From Bacteroidales bacterium (GTDB lineage Bacteria > Bacteroidota > Bacteroidia > Bacteroidales > Tenuifilaceae): DNA of 64,000 bases. The position numbers and the translations under genes were made by a program. The stretch is from contig JACJXD010000005.1 of NCBI GenBank assembly GCA_020636845.1, forward strand, positions 1 through 64,000, given 5' to 3'. The notes below the pieces were generated by a model. The model had not been told where the DNA came from. It was given only the letters and a program-made list of their open reading frames with translations, and searched no databases. This document shows positions 42,716-50,752 of this stretch, piece after piece (position 1 is the stretch's first letter; each line of letters begins with the position of its first letter).

Positions 42716-45019
42716 ATGCAGGAATACTTAAACGATCTTAGCGGCGTTCAGCGCGAAGCAGTTACCAATACTCAGGGTCCCAGTCTAGTAATTGCGTCGG
42801 CAGGTTCAGGAAAAACCCGTGTACTTACATATCGTATAGCCCATTTGCTTACCCTTGGTGTAAAACCTTGGAATATACTGGCGCTTACATTTACGAATAA
42901 GGCGGCTCGGGAAATGAAGGAACGAATTGCCCGAATAGTTGGAAGCGAAACCGCTTCGAAGCTTTGGATGGGTACTTTTCATTCAGTTTTTGCAAGAATT
43001 CTTAGGAAGGAAGCCGAACTTTTAGGGTATAGTCCAACTTTTACCATTTACGATACAACCGATTCTCGAAACCTTATTTCGCAAATTGTTAAGGAATTGA
43101 ACCTCGACAAGCAGGTTTACAAACCATCCGATATACACTCGCGAATTTCGATGGCAAAAAATAATCTGGTAACACCTGTGGCGTATGCCAGCAATTCGGC
43201 TATTGTTACGCAAGATGTAAAAGCGAGAAAAGGAGAGGTGGGGAAAATTTACTCCTTGTATGCACAACGTTGCTATAAATCGTCGGTTATGGATTTTGAC
43301 GACTTGTTGCTGAATACCAACGTGCTTTTTAGGGATTTCCCCGATGTATTGGAAAGGTATCAAAAGAAATTTCAATATATACTGGTCGATGAGTATCAGG
43401 ATACAAATTACGCCCAGTACTTAATAGTGCGAAAACTGGCAGAATTGCACCGTAATGTTTGCGTTGTTGGCGACGATGCGCAAAGTATTTATTCGTTTCG
43501 TGGTGCTAAAATCGAAAATATTTTAAACTTCAGAAACGACTATAAGGATTATAAACTTTTTAAGTTAGAGCAAAACTACCGTTCAACGCAAACAATTGTT
43601 AATGCGGCCAACAGTGTAATTGCAAAAAATACAAAACAGTTACAAAAGGAGGCTTTTTCGGCAGGCGATGTTGGCGATAAAATTAAGTTGATAAAGGCCT
43701 ATACTGACCAAGAAGAGGGCTTTTTGGTTGCTGCCGAAATTGCCAGCGTTGTGCAGCAGTCCCATTGTAATTATAGCGATATTGCCATTTTGTACCGTAC
43801 CAATGCACAATCGCGTATATTCGAGGAAACGCTTCGTAAGCGAAACATTCCGTACCGTATTTACGGGGGAATGTCGTTTTATCAGCGAAAGGAAATAAAA
43901 GATTTGTTGGCTTATTTCAGGTTAGCCGTAAACCCTTCGGACGACGAAGCTCTGAACCGGATTGTGAACTACCCTGCCCGTGGTATTGGAAAAACAACCA
44001 TGGAATATTTAAGCGAGTTTGCAGAAAGTAAAGGGGTGAACTTATGGGTTGCCATAGAGAATTTGGGAAGCGAACCAACTTCCATTAAAGGCCCGGCAGA
44101 ACGGAAATTGAAGGATTTTATTAAAACGGTAAGCAATTTCAGAGCGTTGGTATTTAATACCGATGCTTATGAGGCTGCATATTCTATTGCCAAGGATGCG
44201 GGAATTTTGAACGATTTAAAAACCGATACGTCTCCCGAAGGAATTTCGCGAATGCAAAATGTTGAGGAGCTTATCAACAGTATAAAGGAGTTTATCGAGA
44301 ACCAGAAATCGGAAGGGGTGGAGGAAACGGTTACATTGGTCGATTATTTGGAGAACGTAGCCTTGCTTACCGATATGGATGCCAACGACAAGGACGATGC
44401 CAACCGTGTAAACGTTATGACAGTTCACTCTTCCAAAGGGTTGGAATTCGACTACGTTTTTCTTACGGGCATGGAGGACAACCTTTTTCCTTCGTCAATG
44501 ACTAACTACTCGTTGGACGATTTGGAGGAGGAGCGCCGCTTGTTTTACGTTGCAATTACCCGTGCTGCCCGCAGGGTAACATTATCGTTTGCCCAAACCA
44601 GGTATAAGTGGGGAACGCCAACCAATGCCAATCCAAGTAGGTTTATAAAGGAAATCGATCCTCGGTTTATCGATGGTAGTGGTTTGTCCGATTCAAATTC
44701 GTATGGCAGTGCAGACCCTCGTGGAACAATGCAAATGCAATACGGAACTAAGCAGCGACAGTTTGGAACTTTGCAAGCGCAGCAACATATGGGAAGAGTT
44801 CAACCAAGCAGTGCTCAAAATACCAATGTAAAAACGGAAAATATTGCTCCCGACAGCATTTCGGAAGGTATGTTAGTCTATCATAATAAATTTGGAGTGG
44901 GAAAAGTTGTGAATCTCGAAGGCGATGATGCAAATAAAAAGGCAGTAGTCCTGTTCGATGCGGTAGGACAAAAAAATTTACTGCTCAAATTTGCCAATCT
45001 GAAACAGGTTGTCGATTAA
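42716..45019 (+). CDS. pcrA: UvrD/PcrA-type SF1A DNA helicase
   Basis: This 767-residue 3'-5' helicase works in nucleotide-excision and mismatch repair and clears recombinase filaments. The motif set is complete: Q-motif LSGVQREAV, Walker A SAGSGKT (residues 28-34), Ia ALTFTNKAAREMKERI, DEYQDTN (Walker B), VVGDDAQSIYSFRGA, LEQNYRS, VNVMTVHSSKGLEFDYVFL and EERRLFYVAITRA. A C-terminal Tudor-like domain (SEGMLVYHNKFGVGKVV) after a Gln-rich linker is typical of PcrA/UvrD and binds RNA polymerase. It has its own promoter. Confidence 0.97.
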   Translation: MQEYLNDLSGVQREAVTNTQGPSLVIASAGSGKTRVLTYRIAHLLTLGVKPWNILALTFTNKAAREMKERIARIVGSETASKLWMGTFHSVFARILRKEAELLGYSPTFTIYDTTDSRNLISQIVKELNLDKQVYKPSDIHSRISMAKNNLVTPVAYASNSAIVTQDVKARKGEVGKIYSLYAQRCYKSSVMDFDDLLLNTNVLFRDFPDVLERYQKKFQYILVDEYQDTNYAQYLIVRKLAELHRNVCVVGDDAQSIYSFRGAKIENILNFRNDYKDYKLFKLEQNYRSTQTIVNAANSVIAKNTKQLQKEAFSAGDVGDKIKLIKAYTDQEEGFLVAAEIASVVQQSHCNYSDIAILYRTNAQSRIFEETLRKRNIPYRIYGGMSFYQRKEIKDLLAYFRLAVNPSDDEALNRIVNYPARGIGKTTMEYLSEFAESKGVNLWVAIENLGSEPTSIKGPAERKLKDFIKTVSNFRALVFNTDAYEAAYSIAKDAGILNDLKTDTSPEGISRMQNVEELINSIKEFIENQKSEGVEETVTLVDYLENVALLTDMDANDKDDANRVNVMTVHSSKGLEFDYVFLTGMEDNLFPSSMTNYSLDDLEEERRLFYVAITRAARRVTLSFAQTRYKWGTPTNANPSRFIKEIDPRFIDGSGLSDSNSYGSADPRGTMQMQYGTKQRQFGTLQAQQHMGRVQPSSAQNTNVKTENIAPDSISEGMLVYHNKFGVGKVVNLEGDDANKKAVVLFDAVGQKNLLLKFANLKQVVD

Positions 45020-45248
45020 GTATTTCATCTTCATAATTTTAAATAGCAGGTAAGCTCGTTTGCATATTTCGAACTATTAAATTAGCTTTGCAGCAAATAC
45101 GGTGATACTAAATTACTTCAGATATTAAACAAATTTCAGCACTTGTAGTAAGGTTGTTATTCGTAATAATGCAATCTCCTAAAAAGACTTTAGTGCAGTT
45201 TATTTCAGGAATAATTCAAAAAATTGTTAATTTTATACCACTTAACAC

Positions 45249-45839
45249 ATGGCAATGGATTATAACACAAAACGTAAAAAGTTGGTTCTTCCCGAGTATG
45301 GCAGGCATATTCATCAAATGGTCGATTATGTTACCAATGTTCAGGATAGGGACGAGCGAAACAGGTTAGCCCGCTCGCTGGTTGTCATCATGGGAAATTT
45401 AAATCCGCATTTACGTAATGTAGAAGATTTTAAGCATAAACTTTGGGACCATATATTTATTATGTCCGATTTTAAACTCGACATTGATTCTCCTTATCCA
45501 AGACCTAACTTGGAGCAGTATGAAGAAAAGCCGCGTAAGGTTCCTTATCCTCACAATCCTGTGAAGTTTAAACATTACGGGAGACTTATTGAGCAGATGA
45601 TAGAAAAGGCTGTTGACTACGAGGAAGGTTCCGAAAAGGATGCCCTTAAGCAGTTAATAGCAAATCAAATGAAAAAGGCAAACATGACGTGGAATAAGGA
45701 ATCCGTTTCGGACGAGGATATTTTCCGCGATATGAATGTTTTAAGCGAGGGCAGGTTGGTTATGGCTCCGGGTTCTAAGTTAGTTGAAAATAGAGATTTC
45801 AGGCAGCGTAACAGGAATAAGCATCATCGTAAACGTTAA
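45249..45839 (+). CDS. DUF4290-family protein
   Basis: This 196-residue protein begins MAMDYNTKRKKLVLPEYGRH and includes IHQMVDYVTNVQDRDERNRL, LWDHIFIMSDFKLDIDSPYP and a basic tail (RQRNRNKHHRKR). It matches the pattern of the Bacteroidota-specific DUF4290 family, which is soluble, mostly helical and of unknown function. The basic tail suggests RNA or ribosome contact, but that is only a guess. The gene lies 12 bp upstream of murA, and this linkage is typical for the family. The ATG at 45249 is chosen because the family pattern starts there. Confidence 0.85.
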   Translation: MAMDYNTKRKKLVLPEYGRHIHQMVDYVTNVQDRDERNRLARSLVVIMGNLNPHLRNVEDFKHKLWDHIFIMSDFKLDIDSPYPRPNLEQYEEKPRKVPYPHNPVKFKHYGRLIEQMIEKAVDYEEGSEKDALKQLIANQMKKANMTWNKESVSDEDIFRDMNVLSEGRLVMAPGSKLVENRDFRQRNRNKHHRKR

Positions 45840-45851
45840 TAGCATTACTTT

Positions 45852-47168
45852 ATGGCAACATTCGAGGTTTATGGGGGTCGAAAGTTAAAAGGCGAATTGC
45901 ATCCCCAAGGAGCAAAAAACGAGGCATTACAAATTCTTTGTGCAACGCTCCTTACCTCCGAACCGGTTACCATACATAATATTCCGAATATCCGTGATGT
46001 AAATAAGCTCATCGAGTTGCTTCAGGGGATGGGCGTTGAGGTGTCAAGGCATTCTCCTTCGGATTGTACGTTTACTGCCAAAAATATTAATATCGAATAT
46101 CTTACCACCGAAGAGTTTAAGGTTAAAGCAGCAGCAATTCGGGGTTCAATAATGGTTGTTGGCCCTTTGTTGGCACGTTATGGAAAGGCTTACGCACCTA
46201 AACCCGGCGGCGACAAAATTGGACGTCGTAGGCTTGATACACATTTTCTTGGCTTCCAAAAGTTAGGCGCAAAGTTCGATTTCGATACTCGCGATAACTT
46301 TTTCACCTTGGAGGGAAAGAACATGAAGGGAGCCTACATGTTACTCGACGAGGCTTCGGTTACTGGTACTGCAAACATTTTAATGGCGGCAACGCTAACT
46401 CCCGGCATTACTACAATTTTTAACGCTGCTTGCGAGCCTTACGTTCAACAGTTAAGCAAAATGCTCGTGCAAATGGGAGCCAAAATATCGGGGATTGGGT
46501 CTAACCTACTAACCGTTGAAGGTGTTGACCAGCTGGGAGGATGCACTCATTCCATTTTGCCCGATATGATTGAAATAGGTTCGTTTATTGGCTTGGCTGC
46601 AATGACCCAGAGCGAGATAACTATTAAAAATGTTTCGTATCAGGATTTGGGCTTAATACCCGATGCTTTTCGTAGAATGGGCATACAGTTTGAACTGAAA
46701 AACGATGACATCTACATACCTGCTCAGGAACATTACGAAATAGATACTTTTATCGACGGTTCCATTCTTACGGTTGCCGACTCTCCTTGGCCGGGTCTTA
46801 CTCCCGACCTGCTTAGCGTTTTTTTGGTAGTTGCAACGCAAGCAAAGGGTTCTGTGCTTATACATCAAAAAATGTTCGAAAGCCGTTTGTTCTTTGTTGA
46901 CAAGCTTATCGATATGGGAGCGCAGATAATCCTGTGCGATCCGCATAGGGCTACAGTTATTGGTCACGATAGGAAACTTACGCTTAGGCCAACCGTTATG
47001 ACCTCGCCCGATATTCGAGCCGGAGTTGCCTTGCTTATTGCAGCACTTTCAGCCGACGGCAAAAGTCTTATTCACAACATTGAGCAAATCGACAGGGGTT
47101 ATGAGAATATTGATGGAAGGCTAAATGCAATTGGAGCCGACATTCGCAGGATAAGCAGTTTCGATTAA
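45852..47168 (+). CDS. murA: UDP-N-acetylglucosamine 1-carboxyvinyltransferase, Asp at the Cys115 position
   Basis: The 438-residue MurA transfers enolpyruvate from PEP to UDP-GlcNAc, the first committed step of peptidoglycan synthesis. Lys22-Asn23 (GAKNEAL) and the inside-out alpha/beta repeats are present. In the active-site loop (PKPGGDKIGRRRLDTHFLG) residue 121 is Asp where most enzymes have the catalytic Cys (E. coli Cys115). Cys-to-Asp MurA is active but insensitive to fosfomycin in other bacteria (for example mycobacteria and chlamydiae), so intrinsic resistance is expected. The gene follows DUF4290 by 12 bp and ends before a hairpin terminator. Confidence 0.97.
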   Translation: MATFEVYGGRKLKGELHPQGAKNEALQILCATLLTSEPVTIHNIPNIRDVNKLIELLQGMGVEVSRHSPSDCTFTAKNINIEYLTTEEFKVKAAAIRGSIMVVGPLLARYGKAYAPKPGGDKIGRRRLDTHFLGFQKLGAKFDFDTRDNFFTLEGKNMKGAYMLLDEASVTGTANILMAATLTPGITTIFNAACEPYVQQLSKMLVQMGAKISGIGSNLLTVEGVDQLGGCTHSILPDMIEIGSFIGLAAMTQSEITIKNVSYQDLGLIPDAFRRMGIQFELKNDDIYIPAQEHYEIDTFIDGSILTVADSPWPGLTPDLLSVFLVVATQAKGSVLIHQKMFESRLFFVDKLIDMGAQIILCDPHRATVIGHDRKLTLRPTVMTSPDIRAGVALLIAALSADGKSLIHNIEQIDRGYENIDGRLNAIGADIRRISSFD

Positions 47169-47218
47169 ATTCTGCAAAACATTTTTGAGGTAATTCTATT
47201 AAAATAGAAATAGAAAGT

Positions 47219-47245
47219 AGGTGATGAATATCACCTTTTTTTTTG
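47219..47245 (+). terminator. murA intrinsic terminator
   Basis: The stem AGGTGAT/ATCACCT with a short GAAT loop is followed by a run of nine or more T, about 50 bp after murA. Confidence 0.75.
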
Positions 47246-47303
47246 TTCAATATATTGTGTTATTGTATTTTATACCGTAATTTGAGTTACAAAGCAAAGC
47301 GAT

Positions 47304-47537
47304 ATGCGGTTCAGTTACTCTAAAGAAATAATGCAGTTGGCCGAGTTGGTTATTAACCAAAATCCTTTTTGGTTTAATTCCCATGTGCTGTTTTTTGACG
47401 TTGATAATCAAAAGAAAATGGCAAAGGGAATGCTATCGTTTTACTATATATTTATCGATCAACTTGATGTTAAGTTGTTTAAGGATAAGTTCGACGAACT
47501 GGTTGATGTTGAACCTTGTTTCTTTTTTGTAAATTAA
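47304..47537 (+). CDS. Small hypothetical protein (77 aa)
   Basis: A 77-codon frame starts MRFSYSKEIMQLAELVINQN and continues with FFDVDNQKKMAKGML and IFIDQLDVKLFKDKFDELV. It looks like a real soluble helical protein and is bracketed by terminators (47219 before, 47559 after), which supports a separate transcription unit. No family is recognised. A weak TAATTTG-like box lies about 20 bp upstream. Confidence 0.5.
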   Translation: MRFSYSKEIMQLAELVINQNPFWFNSHVLFFDVDNQKKMAKGMLSFYYIFIDQLDVKLFKDKFDELVDVEPCFFFVN

Positions 47538-47558
47538 GGCTTACATGGTGGTTGGGAC

Positions 47559-47592
47559 AAAAGGCAGTCGATATTGACTGCCTTTGTTTTTT
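47559..47592 (+). terminator. Intrinsic terminator
   Basis: The 10-bp stem AAAGGCAGTC/GACTGCCTTT with loop GATATT is followed by GTTTTTTAG, just after the small hypothetical gene. Confidence 0.8.
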
Positions 47593-47691
47593 AGTTGAAG
47601 GTTGTAACCCTGCTGGTATCTGTTTATTGGTTGTTTCCTTTTGGTTTTAAAAACGTGTACCAACCCAATTGTTTGCTGCCATTTTTGAATC

Positions 47692-47718
47692 CCTGACAGG
47701 GTTTAAAACCCTGTCAGG
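47692..47718. repeat. Perfect 13-bp inverted repeat
   Basis: CCTGACAGGGTTT and AAACCCTGTCAGG flank a single A, giving a strong hairpin with no T-tail. It lies in a 366-bp gene-free stretch (47538-47903) that also holds the palindromic repeat at 47852. The stretch looks like accumulated repeat or MITE debris. Confidence 0.6.
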
Positions 47719-47851
47719 AGTAGGCCCCCCCGCTGTTACGCGATTGTATTGCGAGGTAAACTAAAGGAAAACTTACAGTTAGGAGTTTTATGCGGTCAGG
47801 AATCGAACCGTTTTTTTGCGAGTTCGCGCAGGTAAACCGCTACTTAATTAC

Positions 47852-47872
47852 GACGAAGTCGCAGACTTCGCC
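47852..47872. repeat. Short palindromic repeat, copy 2
   Basis: The 21-bp unit with perfect arms CGAAGTC-GCA-GACTTCG differs from 38878-38898 by one base. It lies 32 bp beyond the end of the sigma-54 regulator gene. Confidence 0.5.
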
Positions 47873-47903
47873 GAGCAAGGGTTGTAATTAGTTCGAATGT
47901 CAT

Positions 47904-49067
47904 TTAAAATGCAGGCGATGCAAAAGTTTTTACATCTTTACCACTTATTTCCTTGTCGGAAAGTATTATAAGCCGTTCCACCACATTTCTGAGTTCGCGG
48001 ACATTTCCTGTCCATTGTAGTTTTCTTAACTCTTCAATGGCGTCATCGGTAAAAACTTTTGGTTGAATGCCGTACTCCTCGCAAATTAACTTGTTAAAGT
48101 GGTCGGTTAGTACGGGAATGTCATCAATTCGCTCTACTAACGATGGAACATGGATAATAATAACGCTTAGCCTGTGGTAAAGGTCTTCGCGGAAGTTTCC
48201 GTTTGCAATTTCCTTAGTAAGATTTTTATTGGTAGCTGCAACAACCCTTACGTTTACATTTATATCCTTATCGCTGCCAACCCTGCTTATCTTGTTTTCC
48301 TGCAAAGCGCGGAGAACCTTGGCCTGTGCGCTTAAACTCATGTCTCCAATTTCGTCGAGGAATAGCGTGCCGCCATCAGCCTGTTCGAATTTTCCCTTAC
48401 GCTGTTTTATTGCCGAGGTAAATGCTCCCTTTTCGTGGCCAAAAAGTTCGCTTTCGATTAACTCCGATGGAATAGCAGCGCAGTTTACCTCTACAAACGG
48501 CATGTTGAAACGGTTACTTTTTTCGTGAAGCCAGCGGGCTACCAGTTCTTTTCCGGTTCCATTGGAACCTGTAACAAGAACTCTGGCTTCGGTTGGGGCA
48601 ACACGTTCTATCATCTCCTTAACCTTGGTAATGGGCTCCGATTCGCCAACAATTTCGTATGCTTTGTTAACCTTACGCTTTAGCGTTTTTGTTTCCTGAA
48701 CAAGGGCATTTTTATCGGTTGCATTGCGAATGGTTATAAGTAGTCTGTTTAGGTCAAGAGGCTTTTCGATAAAATCGTAAGCACCCTTTTTTATTGCTTC
48801 AACGGCGGTGTCAATGTTGCCATGGCCGCTAATCATGATTACCGGGACTTCGTGATTTTTTTCGATGAGTTTGTCCAACACTTCAATACCGTCCATTTGG
48901 GGCATTTTTATATCGCACAGAACAACATCGAAACTCTTGTTCTCGAACAACTCCAATCCCATTGGGCCGTCTTCGGCCAAGTCAACCTGATTTCCTTCGA
49001 ATTCCAATATTTCCTTTAAGGTGTTTCGAATAGCTTTTTCGTCGTCGATAACTAAGATTTTATACAT
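47904..49067 (-). CDS. NtrC-type sigma-54 response regulator lacking a DNA-binding domain
   Basis: The 387-residue protein has a receiver domain (about 1-120; ILVIDDEKAIRNTL, phospho-acceptor Asp in VLCDIKMP, Lys in FIEKPLDL). An AAA+ sigma-54 interaction domain follows (about 145-375): TGSNGTGKELVARW, the sigma-54 contact loop ELFGHEKGAFTSAIKQ (GAFTSA rather than GAFTGA), GTLFLDEIGDMS, and WTGNVRELRNVVERL. It ends about 15 residues later, without the Fis-type HTH found in NtrC. It may activate sigma-54 polymerase from solution or rely on a partner. No histidine kinase is adjacent. The sequence reads cleanly to its stop, so truncation by mutation is not evident. Confidence 0.93.
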   Translation of the reverse strand: MYKILVIDDEKAIRNTLKEILEFEGNQVDLAEDGPMGLELFENKSFDVVLCDIKMPQMDGIEVLDKLIEKNHEVPVIMISGHGNIDTAVEAIKKGAYDFIEKPLDLNRLLITIRNATDKNALVQETKTLKRKVNKAYEIVGESEPITKVKEMIERVAPTEARVLVTGSNGTGKELVARWLHEKSNRFNMPFVEVNCAAIPSELIESELFGHEKGAFTSAIKQRKGKFEQADGGTLFLDEIGDMSLSAQAKVLRALQENKISRVGSDKDINVNVRVVAATNKNLTKEIANGNFREDLYHRLSVIIIHVPSLVERIDDIPVLTDHFNKLICEEYGIQPKVFTDDAIEELRKLQWTGNVRELRNVVERLIILSDKEISGKDVKTFASPAF

Positions 49068-49124
49068 GGCAGTAAATTTTGCGATAAAGTTATCTAAAAA
49101 TAAGTAAAGGTCAACAGCATAACA

Positions 49125-50069
49125 TTAATTTGCCAGTTTGGCAAAAGCCCCCTCTTTTAGCGAGTAGGAGGATTGTAACATTTGGGTGATACTTAGTTTT
49201 TTTAAGATGAAATTTACAAATACCGTTGCTACCACAATAAATTCGGCACGTATGGAAACAAGCCCTTTAATTTGAAGGCGTTCTTCCAGCGTAGTTCGAA
49301 TAAGTTCGGAATGTAGTTCACGGAAAACATCCAAAGGAATTTCGGACCACGGGTCTTGGGTTAGTTTTACAATATTTCGGTGTTCGAGAATGTTTCTGAA
49401 AGAATCGAATGTTCCCGAACATCCAATTAATGTAGTCGGTTTGAACTTTTGTACAGCATCGAAGAGAGGTGCAAGTTGTACGGTAAAGTATTCTTCCAAG
49501 GTTTGTATTTCTTCAACTTGAATGGGATCGGAGGTCGTGAATTTTTGCATTAACCTTGAAACTCCAAGGTTGAAACTTTGCAACCAGACAATTTTGTCGT
49601 TATTGGCTATAATAAACTCGTTGCTTCCCCCGCCAATGTCGAGAATGAGGTTGTAGGTATTACCTAAGTTGATAGCCTGCTTTACCCCAAGGTAAATTAG
49701 TTCGGCTTCGTGTTGTCCCGTAATAATTTCAACGGTAATGCCACAGTGCTTCTTTATGTCGGCAACAAACTCTTTTCCGTTACGGGCATCACGTGTAGCC
49801 GATGTTGCAAAGGCGTATATTTGTTGTGGATTAAAACGCTTAGCATCCGATACATGTTTTTCTATGGCATTAATTCCCCGTTTCCATGCTTCGGGTTTAA
49901 TTTCGTTGTTCGAGAGCCCGCCTTCTCCGAGTTTCACGGGAAGCTTATTTTCGAATAAAATTTTAAACTTTTTGTCGGGGCTAACATCGGCAACCAACAG
50001 GTTGAACGTGTTAGTTCCCATGTCAATAATGGCTATAGTGCTACTGTTTCGAATACTCGTTCCATTCAT
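49125..50069 (-). CDS. Ppx/GppA-family phosphatase
   Basis: This 314-residue ASKHA-fold enzyme has the phosphate motifs TIAIIDMGTNTFNLLVADV, FATSATRDARNG and NLILDIGGGSNEFIIA. It probably hydrolyses inorganic polyphosphate or the gamma phosphate of pppGpp; the short form without the C-terminal HD-like domain does not separate these activities. Its start overlaps the end of the upstream HD-domain gene by 29 bp, so they are co-translated. Coupling with a separate HD phosphohydrolase gene is interesting, because long Ppx/GppA proteins carry an HD-like domain in cis. Confidence 0.92.
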   Translation of the reverse strand: MNGTSIRNSSTIAIIDMGTNTFNLLVADVSPDKKFKILFENKLPVKLGEGGLSNNEIKPEAWKRGINAIEKHVSDAKRFNPQQIYAFATSATRDARNGKEFVADIKKHCGITVEIITGQHEAELIYLGVKQAINLGNTYNLILDIGGGSNEFIIANNDKIVWLQSFNLGVSRLMQKFTTSDPIQVEEIQTLEEYFTVQLAPLFDAVQKFKPTTLIGCSGTFDSFRNILEHRNIVKLTQDPWSEIPLDVFRELHSELIRTTLEERLQIKGLVSIRAEFIVVATVFVNFILKKLSITQMLQSSYSLKEGAFAKLAN

Positions 50070-50685
50070 TGGTAAACTGGTTTAAAAAATTCAACATAAA
50101 AGCATGCCTTTCTTTTGCTATTTCCTTGGCAGTTTGGGTATTTATAAGATCTTTTATCAGAAGTAATTTCTCGTAAAAATGGTTAATGGTGTGTCCTTTC
50201 GCATTTTTATACTCCTCGAAGGTGTTGTGCAAAACCGGCTCTACTCCCGGAATGTAAATTTGCCTACCTTTGGCTCCGCCATAGGCAAAAGCCCTTGCAA
50301 TTCCAATGGCTCCGATTGCATCTAACCTATCGGCATCCTGAACTACCATTGCTTCAATGGTTGTTGGTTTTGTGTTTACTCCGGCGCCTTTAAACGATAC
50401 CTGTTTTATTACATTTACTACTTTGTTAATTATTTTGGAGTTGTACTGCGCTTCCGATAGAATTTGTATCGTATTTGTGTAGTTTTCGGAACTTGATGCC
50501 AATTTCCAATCGTCCACATCGTGAAGCAGAGCTGCCAATTCCACAATGGTTTCGTTGGCTCCCTCTTTCTGCGAAATTTCTTTGGCAAGGTTAACAACTC
50601 GCCAAACATGCCACCAGTCGTGTCCAGTTGAGTCGTTTGAGCAAAATGCTTTTACGTTATTCCGTACTTTTTCAATTTGATTCAT
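50041..50685 (-). CDS. HD-domain phosphohydrolase
   Basis: A 214-residue protein of the YedJ/HD family. Metal ligands are visible in GHDWWHVWRVVNLA (first His) and ELAALLHDVDDWK (the HD pair), with a late Asp in VVQDADRLDAIGAIG. Such enzymes dephosphorylate nucleotides or other small phospho-substrates. Specificity cannot be read from sequence. Overlap with the Ppx/GppA gene suggests a shared pathway, possibly polyphosphate or alarmone turnover. Confidence 0.9.
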   Translation of the reverse strand: MNQIEKVRNNVKAFCSNDSTGHDWWHVWRVVNLAKEISQKEGANETIVELAALLHDVDDWKLASSSENYTNTIQILSEAQYNSKIINKVVNVIKQVSFKGAGVNTKPTTIEAMVVQDADRLDAIGAIGIARAFAYGGAKGRQIYIPGVEPVLHNTFEEYKNAKGHTINHFYEKLLLIKDLINTQTAKEIAKERHAFMLNFLNQFTNEWNEYSKQ

Positions 50686-50701
50686 AGTGATTTTCTAACA
50701 A

Positions 50702-50731
50702 AAAGGCGAATACTCCGTTGAATATTCGCCT
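50702..50731 (-). terminator. Intrinsic terminator of the ABC exporter operon
   Basis: On the minus strand the stem AGGCGAATA/TATTCGCCT is followed by TTTTTGTTAG, 22 bp after the permease stop and upstream of the HD gene. Confidence 0.75.
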
Positions 50732-50752
50732 CTCAAATATTCAACTTAATTA

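Noticed and set aside
42526..42741. 71-codon plus-strand frame upstream of pcrA
   Set aside because: It covers the pcrA promoter and start and has no recognisable sequence.
45154..45369. 71-codon plus-strand frame before the DUF4290 gene
   Set aside because: It runs out of frame into the DUF4290 start and has low-complexity hydrophobic content; the DUF4290 frame is the supported one.
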